DNA of 64,000 bases from Manis javanica (GCF_040802235.1 NC_133164.1:114098302-114162301), one strand, 5' to 3'; shown: positions 31,883-45,418, counted from the first letter of the stretch. Notes: a model not told the origin generated them from the letters alone. Translations and numbers: made by a program.

Positions 31883-34650
31883 AAGACAGATGTTTATAAA
31901 CAAAGGCTTCATTATAAATCACTGCCTTGGGAAGTGGTATGGAGAGGAATCACTTGGTTTACAAAGAGGAACCCGGTCTGTATACCTTCGAAATACATAT
32001 TCCAGCAGCAAAATTGATTTGGACATAGAAGTTTTATTGCCCACTGCGAGCTCCCTTTCCAGAATGACTCATTCCAGAATGTTGTCTTTTGCACAGGCAA
32101 AATCTCTCAAGATTGTTACAAGTAACTCAGCACAAAGATTTGGGGTGGAGCCATTTTTGATACAAAAATCAACCTCCATTTGCTCCTCTTGGACTGGTTT
32201 CAGGAAGATTTAGGAGAATTTAAAAATCTCAGAACAGCTTTTAGCACCGGATATCATGTTCTCCCAAATAGCAGCAATGCCATCATCAGGTTAATGACTT
32301 TCTAGATTAGCAAAGGAATTTTGCATTTTGTTACTGAAATGAACATTTTCCCAGGAATTGCAGTCTAAATTAGTTGTTCAGAGTCCCATTTGATTGCTAA
32401 ATCAAGTCAACTCAACAAGATTAAGCGAAATAAAATGAATACATTGTCAGAGTAGCAATTACGTGTTCTGATAGAGAGAGCTCCAGCACGATGTGTTTAG
32501 TGGAGGTTTTTTTCTTTTGAAAATAGTGTAATGCTCTCCTCACTCCTTTAGAAGCTCATTGGTATCAACTTGAAGCAAATCTTTGCTGAGACCTTAAGCA
32601 TTGCTCCATGTTCCTTTTCTCCTTTTCAAAGTGCATATTCTTAACAGCTGCAGACATTTTAAAAAAGACCTTGGGTTAGAAAAAACAACTTGGCTGTGGT
32701 TGTGTGAAGGACACATGGAGAAACCTCATGGTTCAATTACTACCTGCACATTTAGTGAATAGCATTATGGTAAATATTTGAGTAAACAATGAAGGTAATA
32801 TGCTGGGTAGAGGGCGTGTGGGGTCAGGTTTGGGGACCCCTGAGTAAAAGTTCAACCTGATCACCTTAAGATTGAAAATCAGTTGGCAACTTTCTTTTTT
32901 CTGATTTATTAATCTCTCTATTTTGTGTTTAGAAACATATCTGAAAATGATGTATTTCAATTGGTGAGATGAAAATCCAAAAAAATGTTTTATTGGAAGC
33001 TACTGTTTCAATGCACCTTAAGGTCAATATTTTAACTAGGCAGACTTTTAATATTCTATCCCTACTCATTTGTGTTTATGATAGACTTTGGGATCAAAGC
33101 ATGTGGGATGGAGTTCTTATTTATATGTGTAAATAGATGTAAACCCTGGGACACTTAGAAGAGATAATATAATTGGTGATATACCTATGCTTGAAACAAT
33201 TATACCTTTCACTCAACCAAATGGCACCGATTGAGCTCCTAGTAGGTATGCAGCGCCTGAATCTATGTTTAAGTGAATCCAAGTAAGCCCAACATGACCC
33301 CTTCTCCCAAGAACTCATATGGTTGGAAAAGCAAAGCAATTACAAGCAGAAAGCAGTCCTCATTGGTCAAAATGAATGATAAATACAATGTGTGCTTTGA
33401 GAGTTTAAACAAGTGGTGAGAAATGTTGGCTGCAGTAAACATAAAAGAGTCTGGGCCTGAACTGTGCCTGGAAAGGAAACTTCAAATATGATGAAGGCGT
33501 TTACCTTTGTTCAAATAAAGACACTTTGTGTTACTGAGGAGAGCGGTCCTTTTGTATTATTCAAATTATAATTTCAAAATCAAAGTCTTGAAAACTCAAG
33601 CGTTTATTCATGATCTTGGCCAAGTTCTACCTTGGAAGCGAAAGAATAGGTTAAAAACCACAGCCAATTCAGTTATTTAATTTCACTGTATTAAAGCTCA
33701 AGGTTGCCAAATGATCTCATTACCAAATTATATCCTAAAGTCATGCTGGGAAAACAAGCTATCCTATGCCAGACAAACTACTCCCAAGGGCATCTCCTGG
33801 CCAGTGATATTTTTGAAGTTGCAAAATGGCTGTGTTTTTCATTGGAAAATTCCATCCTCTACCCCAGTACTCCCGGAGATTTCCTCAGCTTACCCAGCCA
33901 GTGCGTAAAGTGGTGGGCCAAACAGCTGTCACGTAAAAGACACTCAGTAACATGTGAAGGACAGCTGGTAGCAGTCTGAAAATCAATTTTGTGATAGATT
34001 TTATTAAGCAGCAACTTGAGTCTATAAAAATCATATGCCAAAGCAGCAAATGCTAATGTAATGACAAGTGTTTTCCATATATTGTTAGGATCAGGTATTT
34101 ATAGGTTGTTAAAACACTGTAGTAAGAAATATCATGCTTGGAGAAATTACAAATAAAGGTGTGAAAAGACTGAAATGTTCAGCTTCATTCTTCATGTTTT
34201 AGGGCCTGTTTTTAAACTGGGAAGACTTTATAGAAGCAAAAGATTCAGATTCCATCTTAAAAGAGAAAATGTACCACCCCCACCAAGGTAAGGAATAACC
34301 CCAAAGAAAATGTTTTTATTGTGCTAGTAAGAAATTCCAGAAAAGGGAGCCCCTAAGGGGGTAGATTAAGGTCAGGGGAAATATATACCTTGGAGAGAGA
34401 TGAAGTCATTGAGTTATTTAGAATTTGGCTCTCTTCAAAGACTGGGGAGTGTAAAGCATCATATGATTGATCCAAGTGGACAGTATGTCAATCAACAAAT
34501 CTAAATTGAATTGACTATTATGTGAAAGGCATCTAACCCCCCAAGCTCCTTCTAAGTTGCCAGAATGAAAAAGGCCTGCATTGTCCATTGATTGCCTAAC
34601 TAATAGGTATTACAATACAAACACACTTTTGAAGTGCCAACAGCATGTTG
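31883..34650. other. Intergenic segment, AT-rich
   Basis: No gene seen. Only an L2-like remnant (33200-33330) is recognisable. Short open frames here resemble no protein I know. Confidence 0.8.
33200..33330 (-). repeat. L2 remnant
   Basis: Antisense L2: CACTCAACCAAATGGCACCG, GAGCTCCTAGTAGGTATGCA, TCTCCCAAGAACTCATA. Confidence 0.5.
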
Positions 34651-34659
34651 TAATTTTAT

Positions 34660-34930
34660 TGTGCTGTGTCTGTGGGAAGAGCTCTTTCTGGGCTTGGAGT
34701 CCGGATGTCCCAGGTTCTAATCTTGACTCTTCGACTCAACAGCTTTGTGGCTTTTCTTAGAGTTAAGAGAGAGTTTTAGATGAAATGTGGTCAGACTTAT
34801 TTAGAAGACCCCAGGTCTATACTTAGTTATGCCACTCCCTTGCCTTCTGACCTTTGGAAGATCAGTAGCTTCTATTGTCTTTAGTCTGTGAAGAGGTTGA
34901 GCTAGATCATCTCTAAAATCTCATGCTGCT
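34660..34930 (+). repeat. MIR-like element(s)
   Basis: GGCTTGGAGTCCGGATGTCC and GTTATGCCACTCCCTTGCC followed by TGACCTTTGGAAG. These are plus-oriented MIR fragments, perhaps two overlapping. Confidence 0.55.
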
Positions 34931-35009
34931 TTGAATCAATCCCTCAAAGCAGAGCGTAATTGTATTACATGAAATTACAGTGTATGCTTAGAGTTGCATC
35001 TTTGCCTCT

Positions 35010-35225
35010 ATGCCAGGTTTCTGAGGCACAGTGGTGTAACAGAAAGTATTAGAGATCTTGAAGTGAGACCCAAGGACATGCACTTAACTGCTGTGAAATT
35101 TCATTTTCTTATCTTCAAAACTGGACTAATAATTCTTACTTTACAAGGTTACTGCAAAGATGAGATAGAACTACAATGTCCGGCCCATTGTGGACATTCA
35201 ACAACTGGTGATGTGTTTTATTTTT
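35010..35225 (+). repeat. MIR element
   Basis: Plus-oriented: GGCACAGTGGTGTAACAGAA, TTCTTATCTTCAAAACTGGA, AGGTTACTGCAAAGATGAG. Confidence 0.65.
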
Positions 35226-35919
35226 ACCTCTATGGACTACCTGATGCCAAGGTATAGCATTATTCCCATGGGAAAATAAAAATAGGGTTTATAAGGATCC
35301 ACAGTCTCTAGGGAATTGCTTTGGCAGATCAGAATAATGCTGTCTTTTGAAATGTAGATGGTGATCGGGTCTAACATCTTAGGACGACTTACTAATGGAC
35401 TCTGATAGGAATCCATTATTTTACAAAGGTATTGGATGTTACCCCTGTAATGTCTTTCACTCAGATCTTACAATTATTTCTGACACTTAATGCCCGTGAA
35501 TGGTTTCTGCAGGCAGGTAGGCCAGCTCCTGCCAACCCCAAGTTAACTTGAGGGCTACAGTGTGGGCTGGGGGCGGCTTCTTCCTACCTTGGCTTTTCCT
35601 CAATCATTCCTTCAGGTTTCTCTTTCTCGTCAGCATCCTTCGCACCTTGCCTTCCCACTGCTCCATGCTTCTGCACTTTTGCTACATCTGGCTACAGGTG
35701 GGTGCTTCCTCTTTCTTTCAAACAAACACGGAACAGCATTCAGGTTTCCGCCAACCTCGGCCCCTTCCCATCACTCTGTCTGCAGCGACAGTGATCATTA
35801 TAAGATGCAAAGTTAGAAACGCTTTAAATTTTACACAGCTGTGCTTGATTCCGGAATCAACTCTGAACTAATTACTTTATCCCACTTGTGAGCACCTGTC
35901 ACGCAGTGTTCTTGGACCT
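35226..35919. other. Intergenic segment without recognised feature
   Basis: C/T-rich sequence around 35520-35800 might be old L2, but I cannot support a firm call. No gene. Confidence 0.7.
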
Positions 35920-36418
35920 GGGACTGTCGTTGGCATTCGCAGGGGAGCATTGACTGGGAGTGTTTCCAGCTTCGGTGCTCCACTGGCAGCCCCTTGAATA
36001 TGGCATGATCCCTGTTCCCAAAGAGTTTACTATCTGTTTCTGCAACGAGACATCAGCAAGAGACAGTCCTGAGAGGCAGGTGTGAGCTGAGCGTTACAGG
36101 TAGCAGATACTGCAGGAGGGAGAAGAGCTGCTCTGGCTACGAGAGGGACACACTCTTGAGCTGGCCCTTGGTGGAGGGAGGGCAGAGGCCAGACCAGGTG
36201 TGGAGGCAGGATGGTGCTGACCACGTGGTTTCTGCATGGTCTTCTCAGAGAGGTTTTGCAGAAGATTCTTATCTCCTAATTGGTTCATAAGTTCATCTTT
36301 GCTGTGGACATTCATTTTAGCTTAGCACAGGGAAGAAAAGTGGGTGTCATCTCTTGGATGCATGAGCTTGGCCAGACCACATGTCTCTGCTAAGTCCAAT
36401 TTCCTCAACAGTTAAAGC
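35920..36418 (-). repeat. Unnamed ~500-bp dispersed repeat, copy 2
   Basis: Second copy of the repeat at 19035-19535, same orientation and same right boundary. It is surrounded by unrelated sequence, which defines the repeat edges to within about 15 bp. Confidence 0.7.
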
Positions 36419-36774
36419 CAAAGTCAAGTGTTAGTGTGCCAATTAAGATGGAACTTAATTGTAGTGGGAGGGAGCAAGCCCTTGAAAACTGAGATGCCAC
36501 CTTTCCCTCTGCACATAAATACATACATGACAGGTGGGCTTGCATCATACTTATCTCAATAGCTTATTAATTTGTGTTAGAACTTATTCACAAATAAATT
36601 GATGTATTTATGTGAACAGTTCCAAATGTAGTAGACCTATAGATTTCTGAGATCTTTGTTATTTCTGAAACATTTCTGTGATAAAGTGAAATAATTTGAA
36701 AAGTAATTTTAAAGAAATCTTGTCAAATGCATAATCACATTAAGCAGAAGACTGTGTCTGGGGTTTTGGTGGCC

Positions 36775-37262
36775 CAGCTTCCATACAACCTTCTCTTTGT
36801 CTAGGGGGCCCCCAGTGGTTTAGTATCCTTATGTGGCTGTAACGAAGTCCCACAGCTAAGTGGCTTCAGGCCATTTGGGAAGCTCTAAGTCCCAAATCAG
36901 TGTTGGCAGAGCCACGCTCCCTCTGCAGGCCTAGGTGAGGGTCCTTCCTTGCTTCTCCTAGATTCTGGTGGTTGCCTGTAACCCTAGGTGTCCCCTGGTT
37001 TGTAGACAAGTCACGCTAATCTCTGCCTCTGGCCCCATTGTGTCCTTCTTGTGTCTGAGCCTCTGTGTCCACAGTTCCCTTTTCTTACAAGGACACGAGC
37101 CACCTAGGATACAGGGCTAACCAGAGTCCGGTATGCCTTCACTTGAATTTGATTAGATTTGCAGAGACCCTGTTTTCAAATAAGGTCTCTTTTATGGGCA
37201 CTGGGGTTAGAACTTGAATGTATCTATTTTTGGAGGACACAATTCAACCTACAATACCCAGA
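36775..37262 (-). mobile_element. MaLR (MLT1-type) LTR, antisense
   Basis: TTAGTATCCTTATGTGGCTG, GAAGTCCCACAGCTAAGTGG, CTTACAAGGACACGAGCCAC, GGAGGACACAATTCAACCTA. This is the antisense order of an MLT1/MST-like LTR. Another copy lies at 59862-60332. Confidence 0.75.
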
Positions 37263-38444
37263 TTGTCCAAGCAAAAGAGAGAGGTTGGGTCTCAGTGTGG
37301 AGGCCAGGGTTGACAGAGGGCAGAGGGGGCAGTCTGCCTGGTGGACAGAGCATGAACTCACAGCTTCAGCCTGAGCACTCTTGCTTGAGCTTTTGAATCC
37401 TGAGCAAGCGGCCCAAAGCCTTAGGAGCAGTGAGGTCTGACTCCATTGTCGGCAGTGAAGTGGGTGGCCCTGTGTGTGGCCACGGCCAGTGGCAGGCCAG
37501 TGGTGTGTGGGGAGGTTTCTGGCCTCCTTTTATTCCTGCTTAATTTCTGAACTTGATTCTCTGATTTTCCCTTCATTTCTACAACTGACCTAACATCCTT
37601 TCACCAAATTCCGTCTCCTTTGTTCAAGTTAAGCAAAGTCAATTCTTGTTTGCAAGCAAGAACTCTGAGTAATGGCGTTATCAGGTTAAACTGATTTGTA
37701 TCCAAATATTACCAGAAGGTTCCAAGGGGAAGCAGAACCCAAGCACAATTAGCCTCAAGAGAGTAATGCCATTAAGAACATTAATTATGACAGGACATTA
37801 AATATTAACTACAAAGTCACCCTTTTGTTGTAAATACTTTGTACAAATGACAAAAGACAAAGCTCCTTTATAAGTGAAATAGTTACATCAGGAAATTTTG
37901 GGATTTCACTCTTCTGTATCTAGAGACAGAGAAGAGGAATCAGATTAATTTAAAATGTGTAATTCAAAGGGGATTAGGAAAAAAAATCAAGAGTTCAAAT
38001 ATTGCTTCTTTTAATTATTGCTGGCTATTAGAATTGTTCCTTAATATCAGATCCATCTTAAGATTTTAAAGGAATTCTTCCACTCCAATGGAATTAATTT
38101 TCTTAGTTCAGTCTACCTATTAATCAACAATCCATAAGTGTTGAAAAAATGTTTTTCCAACAAGTATGAACTATTTTGTCTTAAGTGTAGTAAGAGTGCC
38201 TCCTACTGGCCACTTGCAGAAACTACAGCTCTCTATATACGCAGCTGTGATGCAGGAATTCAAAAGTAAGCAGTTTACCTTGTGTTGTGTTCCCTCTTTG
38301 AAGATTGTCGTAGCCTCAGGGCAAGAACAAGAAAAAACACAGGTTAGGAAACCAGCTACGAAGTAAATCTTGGCCTGCAGTTCTCTGAGTTGCAGTGAAA
38401 AATGCTTCTCTGTAGAATAATGCCGTTTGATAGGAAAATAATGC
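37263..38444. other. Intergenic segment without recognised feature
   Basis: No gene or clear repeat seen. Confidence 0.7.
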
Positions 38445-38730
38445 GAACACAATTGGGAGCCATCTATGTAACCTAACATTTTCTAGTGGCCACATTTAAA
38501 AAAGTAAAACAAAACAAGCAAAATTAATTTAAATGATGTATTTTTATTTAATTCAATATATCCAAAATATTACCACTTCAGCCTGTAGTCAATATAAAAA
38601 AAAATTAGTGAGGTATTTTACATTCTTGTGTCACACACTGTCTTTGAGATCCAGGTGTACTTTCCATTTGTAGCAAATCCCCATTCGGACTAGCTGCATT
38701 TCAGGTGCTCAGTCTGGCTAACTGCACGGG
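38445..38730. mobile_element. hAT-type DNA transposon, longer copy
   Basis: TTCTAGTGGCCACATTTAAA, AATTCAATATATCCAAAATA, TTTGAGATCCAGGTGTACTT, TTCGGACTAGCTGCATTTCA. This is the internal order of the mammalian family related to 18385-18545. Confidence 0.65.
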
Positions 38731-40079
38731 ACTAGAGAAACTCCTAAAGTCAGGACAGGGAACGCAAAAGATGTGACACTAGCTGTTTCATAATTTACAA
38801 TTCATAGCTCAGATCTGCATTTCACAATTCTAAATCTGTTCAGAAGAGGACCATCAAACATTACTAAATTGACCTGCAAGAGCCTAGAGGTTAGTGTTTT
38901 CCTTGTGTCGTTGTTGGTGAACTCTAACACAGTACAAAGGCTCTGGAATGTGGCCTGATATGTGCCCAGAGCTTTCAAAGATTTAGACCCTCCGGACCAG
39001 CAGTTACGCTTGTGAGAATGGTAGCAGTGGGATCCGAGCACAAGCCACGCTGTGCCAAGCTCCTGTTGGATGGTCAGTAATGGTTCTTGTCTCTCCATCT
39101 GGACAGCTCTCAGGACGGCTGCTGCCCCTAGCTGTAGGCTCTACGCATGCTCCACAGGCCTAGCTGGAGGGGACAGGGGGTTGCTTTGTCCTGGGCCCAG
39201 GAACATTGACACACCTTGAGAAGGCTGATCTTACTCTTGGCTTGCTTTCCTTCCCCCTTCCCATGGGGTCTGAGGCTGGGTGGGCTTGTTAAACATAAGA
39301 TGCATGCATACATAATATTAAACTAATGGATGAACATATATAATTTATAAGTATATAGTTAAACTAAATAAACTATTGATCTTGAAGGTCTTTGTCCTCA
39401 AGGGCCATTTTATTAGGCTTGATTAGAAGGTGCCACGGGTTATAATGAAGGGGCATGGCACGAACAGTGTCCACCTTCTACTGCCCCACAGGGGGAACCT
39501 ACCCTAGCTGGGTAATCAGAGATGCAGAGCAGTGTCCGTGGATGAAGTTGTTCAGCATGGCCTGGCCTGAGGGAAAACCAGAAGCAACTCAAACACTCAA
39601 CAATAGACAGTTGCTTAACAATGTATCTCCATGTGATGGATATTATGTAGCTTTCCAAGTGAGGTTTTATTGAGTGTTTTCCTCTTTATTTTTGTTTTGG
39701 CAGTGACACCTAAGAGTTTTGGAGTTTTGTGTGGTTTGTTATGGAAAGCACCAGCCCCCCTTACCTCCCAGTTTTCCTCTTCCCAGAGGCCCCCTCTTTC
39801 ACCTCTTTGGAACTGGTCATTTTAGAACTTATTTCCAATCCTCCGAAGAGCATGCGTGTATTTCTATGTCTGGGTTTTTCAGCCCGAGAGTTATTTTGAT
39901 CTATTGGCTTATCACTCTGGGAGCTGAGGATTTAGCCCCCTCCCTTCCCCATCCTCACCGGGAAGGCCCCCTTTCCCACTTCTGGACTCTCCTCCTCTCC
40001 CAGTCGTGGTCCCTCCTCAGCCTGGGCCGCTGCCCTCAGCCTGCCCCAGGCGCTCCCACCGGTCTGTCATCCCTCCAGT

Positions 40080-40215
40080 CCCACAGTGGGCTGTATGCAT
40101 TCACGTGCTTGTCTCATCACTGGACCAGGAATCTTTGAGGATAAGGTCTACACCTTTCTATTCCGTGTCTTGGGCATTTGACACATTCCAGGCAGTGTGT
40201 GGGGAATACATAAAT
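40080..40215 (+). repeat. L2 3'-end remnant
   Basis: TTTGAGGATAAGGTCTACAC, TCTTGGGCATTTGACACATT, CAGGCAGTGTGTGGGGAATA. Confidence 0.5.
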
Positions 40216-42279
40216 TAAACAAGGCATGTGGCAGTCCACAGGCTGCTGCTGTAAGAAGGTGTGGACCACCAGTGGCAACCAAAGCCACCTCTCAGGGAAG
40301 TCATCTGGCAAGGGACTGCCGCCTCCCACACCTGTTCCTGTATCATAACCAGCAAGCTGCCCACCCTCCCAAGAGTGCACTTCCATGTTGAGGTTCCTTT
40401 TATTTCCCTGTCTTCATGTTGGTCAACCTTGTCTCCAAGTGTGCCTCTAACTGGGAGAACTGAAAATAAATGGTCAAGTTCCTTTAAAAGGAGTATTCTC
40501 ACTGAACTCTCCCAAGTGGGAGTGAGTTTTCTCCTGAAGTAAGATAGAGAATTTGGACAGTTTTAAATAGGGCCTTAACGATTAGGTACAATGCCAGCAG
40601 ATGGGCATGGGGCTTCTTTGCAGAAACATGTCCCAAGGAGGAACCCTATGAGAGAAAGCCCAGCAGGCTGTGTTCCAAGTAAAGCGACCCATTTACTTTA
40701 GCTATAAATCAACTGCATTGTAGGGGAGATCTGACCATAATACTGTGGGTGACCAGCTCTGATCTGTTTCTTCCCCTTTAACCCAACTCGCCGTGGCTGC
40801 CACACTGAGCACCACATTCTTGTTCCTTCTCCATAACTCCCTCCTCTGCCCCAAATGAGAGGGTCTTTTATTTCACTGGGGTGGAGGTGGGGCTAAGAGA
40901 GCCAGCTCAGCTTTATTATTTCTCTTTTCACATCTTTTCTGCCTCACTCCACTCCTTTTAACATCTTTGTTGATTAATTCTTGCCAGGCAGGGGCAGGTG
41001 GGAGGGTCTGAGAGTGTAAATAAAGATGTTCGTGAAGAGTGGGAACCACATATAATAACATCACACAAAACTCCCTTTTGTGTTCACAAAAGAGGGGTTC
41101 TAATGTGGCCTGGAGTGGGAGGTGGTGGATGGGGGTGATGTGGGTCTTGGGAGGGCTAGAGCTAGTTAGGACACAGAAGCGATCCTGGGAAGAAGTAGGG
41201 CCAGAGGTTTGTACCAAGAACCAAGGAAGGTGGATATCGGAGCTGAGTAGGGGGAGTGTGGGGGCAGAGAAGGAGGACTTCAGAGCAGACAGAAGAACTT
41301 AGCTTGTATTCTATCTGGTATTTTTTACTGTGGTTCTAAAAACTCTTTTTCTTATTTTTTCATTTATTCAATTTAAGGAGTATAGTGATTGGAAACGAGC
41401 TTGCTTATTTTACTGCTTGAGCATTAAAACTTTCTTTCTTTTAACCTCGAGTAAATACCATAAACTAAAAGCATGTGAAAATGCAGTCAATTAACATTGG
41501 AGAATGCAATAAATTGAAAGCAGGTGGTAGTTTGTAGAAATATTTGGTCCTGCTGCCCCCCAAGCCTAGTATGTCCAAGTGGGTCCAGCTGAGTGTCTTC
41601 AATATGTGCTGATGAGGCAGCGATGATGTCACTCATTGGCAGAAATATGTGGGGCCATCCCTGAGGCTGATGGAAGTTAGAAAAACGGGTTCCCAGGGAA
41701 ACACGTTACTCAGCTTCTAGTTCCCTAATATGTAATACGCCTCTGGAAATGAATACGTATGTGTATTACTTCTTATCACCACACAAACATTCATCCCTAA
41801 GGCAGAGGGGATGTCAGTAAGGGTCCGTACAGCGTTCATTCCTAAAGGGTACAGTTCAGAAGCCCCGTTCCTGGGGTGACTGAGGACCTGAAGTATGACC
41901 CTTTTGCTGTCTCCCCAAACTCCTCAAAGCCCCCCACCCCTTCCTCAAAGCACAAGTTCATTGTGTTGAGCCAAGATTCGCTGAAGACAGGGCTTGCTCC
42001 ATGCCATGATGAAATGTTCTTCTCAGATATGTGACAGAATTACATTCATTCCTAGAAACTGGAATGTGGTGATTCTCCCCTAGTGGCCTGTTTGGGTGAT
42101 CCTCGATTGGAACAAATCCCATGGGAACTGTGCCTGGTCCCATCCTAAAGCCAAACATCCTGCCTTCTGGGGAAATGAATGAATTCTCCTAGACATTTTA
42201 TGGGAGCAGTAGATAGTAAACTAAAATACGTACAGTTATTAGTCAACTAAACAAAAAGGTATAATTTTTTTAGTCCTCT

Positions 42280-42345
42280 AGAAAAATTAATATATATCAT
42301 ATATAAATTTTATAAATTATATAAATATATATAAATTTTAATGTA
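42280..42345. repeat. AT-rich low-complexity patch
   Basis: Nearly pure A/T with repeated TATATAAAT/ATTTTATA units that can fold on themselves. Confidence 0.8.
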
Positions 42346-43199
42346 TCATAACTATTAAAAAGACAAATTATTTTGAACTTTTAAATACAAACCACAGAAT
42401 AAATTTCAAATTAGTGAAGCCAAAGTCAATGGAGATATTTGACTTACTGCTAATATTAAAGTAAGTATTGCTTAATCATCAAAATAACTTCTGTAAGGTC
42501 TCTGGGAGGGCATTTGAGGGGTGTTTTGCTTTCCAATGAAACAATTTGAATTCAAGAATCTCTAAGGAGATACTCTCTTGTTAGCAGTCTCACACAACAG
42601 CAACTGGTCTGAGATGACCTGTACCCGGGGCCATTCGGGACACTTCCCTGAGGATTTTCTGAGTGGCATTGGCAGTGGGGAGCCCTGTGCTCTCTGGTGA
42701 TGGTGTATTGTGATGTGTGGCTGAAGCTGGCTGGGAAGGCTCTCCCTCAGCAGGAGACTGAGGCCAACTTGCAGAGAAAGGTCAAGGTGAGACGCATGGG
42801 GTAAAGTTCCAAAGGAGTTGAATCCTGGTAGACTCCTGACCTGCCTACTACTTGGCTCAGGGCCCTCTGCTGTCCCCAAAAATGGTTTAGGCAAATTTGT
42901 TCTTCTGTCAATTGCCACCAAAGGACCTGTCCAATCTAATAATACTCATTCATATTAATTCCTTGATTTTGCAGACAGAGTTAAGGCGTCTGGCGTGACA
43001 GGTATGGTCACGCTGGACGTCGTGTCTCTAGCCTTATGGTCCTCCTACAGCTGTCCCTCTGTGTTGTTATTACTAAGGCTTTGTTAATGGCAATGGCTTG
43101 TGATCTCCAAAAGCATATTGTTAAACACAGTCGGACCACTTGAAGACTTACTTCACTTGACCGGAAGGTCCATCCAGTCATTCATGCATGCCTGATCCC

Positions 43200-43285
43200 T
43201 TGTTTAGGCTGGGAGCTCCTTAAGAGTAGAGTCCCGTGCTTTCCATGTTTGTATCCCCAGTGCCTGCCAACTCTGGCTGCTGACA
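43200..43285 (+). repeat. L2 3'-end remnant
   Basis: GCTGGGAGCTCCTTAAGAGT, then TTTGTATCCCCAGTGCCTGC. Confidence 0.65.
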
Positions 43286-43549
43286 GCATCCAGTAGAGAT
43301 TAACGTTCATGATCTTGACACTGTTGAAGATTCCAGGCCAGTTATTTGGGGGAAATGTCTCTGAACTTGGTTTCTTTGACTCTCCCTCGTGACTGCACTC
43401 AGGTTATGCCTTTGATGGAAGTATCCCAGAATGAGGCTGCACTCTCATTGCATCCTATCAGGTGGCACATGATTTCACTTTGTCCTATTCCTGTTGATGT
43501 TGACTTTAACCCCTTGATTAGGCCCATTTTCTTAATATACTATATTTTT

Positions 43550-43870
43550 TTCAGAGACGTTTTAGTTTCACTACAAAATTGAGAGGAAGGTGCAGAGCTT
43601 TCCCATACACCCCCGTCCCCACACATACACAGCCTTCCCCATTGTCAACACCCCTCATGAGAGTGGCACATTTGTTACAAGTGATGCATCTACACTGGTG
43701 CATCAAAATCACCCAAAGACCATAATCCATCTCAGGGTTAGCTCCCGGGTTTGTACATTCTGTGGATTTTGACAAATGTATAAAGGCATGTACTGATCAT
43801 ATGGTATCATGCAGGGTATTTTGACTGGCCTAAATATCATCGATGCTTTGCCTGTCCATCCTTCCCTGCA
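43550..43870 (-). mobile_element. L1 3'-UTR fragment (L1MA/L1MB-like)
   Basis: Antisense: GTGCAGAGCTTTCCCATACA, CCCCATTGTCAACACCCCTC, GGCACATTTGTTACAAGTGA, TTGACAAATGTATAAAGGCA. Confidence 0.7.
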
Positions 43871-43939
43871 CATGGCCATTCTCCTGCTATGTCTTCCCTG
43901 TGTGCATGTTCCTGTGTCCAAATCTCCCTCATTTCACAA

Positions 43940-44075
43940 GGACATGGGCCCTTTCTAAAGCTCTCATCTTGATTACATCTGCAAGGACCTTATTTACCAA
44001 TAAGGTCACATCTAGTCACCAGGGTTTAGGATCTCAAATTATCTTTTTTGGGGACACAATTCAATCCACAAGATC
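43940..44075 (-). mobile_element. MaLR LTR end fragment
   Basis: TGATTACATCTGCAAGGACC, then TTTGGGGACACAATTCAATC. Antisense MLT1-like. Confidence 0.6.
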
Positions 44076-44254
44076 TCATGGTTTCTTTTTATGGTAGATG
44101 AGAATTTTCTACCTCTGACACCCTCACCTCTTTTCCATCCTCACTTCCACGCAATACACTTATATCACAATTTCTGGTTAAACCCACACTTGATGTTTTC
44201 ATTGTTATAAGTATGTAAATATTGTTCATTACCAAAGCAAGCAGTATATATTAT

Positions 44255-44400
44255 AATTACATTTACAATTGCCCAGGAGCTTTTAAAAAATACTGATGCC
44301 TAGGTCCCACCCAGATCAATTACATGAGGATTTCTCCAGGTAGAACTTGGAAACCGTCTTTGTGAAATGCTTCCAGGTTAATTCTAACATGTAGCTTGGG
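44255..44400. mobile_element. MER5-like hAT remnant
   Basis: GCCCAGGAGCTTTTAAAAAA, TACTGATGCCTAGGTCCCAC, CAGGTTAATTCTAACATG. Confidence 0.5.
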
Positions 44401-44414
44401 CAGGAAGGACACCC

Positions 44415-45418
44415 TGGCAGTGTCCAAACAACCCTAGGCTACTGGAAGGTCTGGGTGAGTAAGATAGAATCTGCCCATAGTCAAGGCCAAATCCTGGTAG
44501 TCTGGCAGCCAGTGACCTCACAGACACCCAAATGTCTAGGGTGAAGTTGGCATTCTATTGTAGACATGGGAAAAATGGTGTGTATGTACTTACAACTTAA
44601 TACGTTCAGTTGACTCTCACAATTCTATGAGTTTGGTGTAACTATCCAAATTCAATAGATTAAAAAGAAAAGCTGAGGTTCAGAAAACTCATTGTTAATT
44701 TGAGGGTATATATTTATGTTGGAAACAGCAATGGATTTCTGGGGCCAAAGACCTTTTCTAATGTCTTGTTGCCACCTTCTACCAAAAGATACTATAAACA
44801 CCCCCTACCCAACATAAATTTGTTGGAGTCAATCTCAGAATTCAAATGGATGGTCAAAATCCTTGATGAAAAATTCCCCCCATTGAAATTTATTTCTAAT
44901 CACTTTTATAATCTTAGGTAGGTCTCAATCATGTAATGTGATGAATAAATCAACCAATTGGACACAATCTTGTAAACAGATAAAGACAGCGCTGCTTACT
45001 GATTTATCAAGAATGTTGTTTATATGAAAGCGAGTGAGGGCTATTCTGCCCCACATAGACCAGTGACTTATATGAACTGTGGCCAGAGATTGCTTCCATG
45101 AATGTCAGTCAGTTCTCCCAGGCAGAGGCTGTGCAGAAAGATTATCTCTCATTTCTTCTGGTTTAATAGTTGTTTTGAATTTCAGTGGAACATTATAGTT
45201 CATGTGTAAAAATTGAAAGCAGACTTAATCCCTCATCCCCTCTTTTGCAGGGTTTCACATCTGATTGGCCACAATCACTGTGAAGGGGTGTGATTGCAGC
45301 AGTCAATTCCTGTGAGGTCACTGGCTGCCAGACTAATAGGATTTGGCCTTGACTTTGGGCAGATTCTTGCTTACTCACTCAGAACGTCCAGTAGCCTGGG
45401 GTTGTTTGGGCACTGCCA
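44415..45418. repeat. 109-bp inverted repeat pair around a 786-bp spacer
   Basis: Arm 44415-44523 and the reverse complement of arm 45310-45418 are each 109 bp, align without gaps and differ at about 10 positions (about 91% identity). The outer tip reads TGGCAGTG.CCAAACAACC and the inner tip CAGTGACCTCACAG. No target duplication is visible outside the arms and I see no transposase in the spacer. It could be a non-autonomous DNA transposon with long inverted ends, a local inverted duplication, or two copies of one repeat. Confidence 0.85.

Larger units (their letters stand above)
38731..43195. other. Intergenic segment, mostly unrecognised
   Basis: About 4.5 kb without a gene. A weak L2-like end occurs at 40080-40215 and an AT-rich palindromic patch at 42280-42345. 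Open frames such as 39719-40138 show no protein resemblance. Confidence 0.75.

Noticed and set aside
39719..40138. 139-codon plus-strand frame
   Set aside because: Pro/Ser/Leu-rich chance frame in C/T-rich DNA ending in an L2 remnant. No domain is visible.
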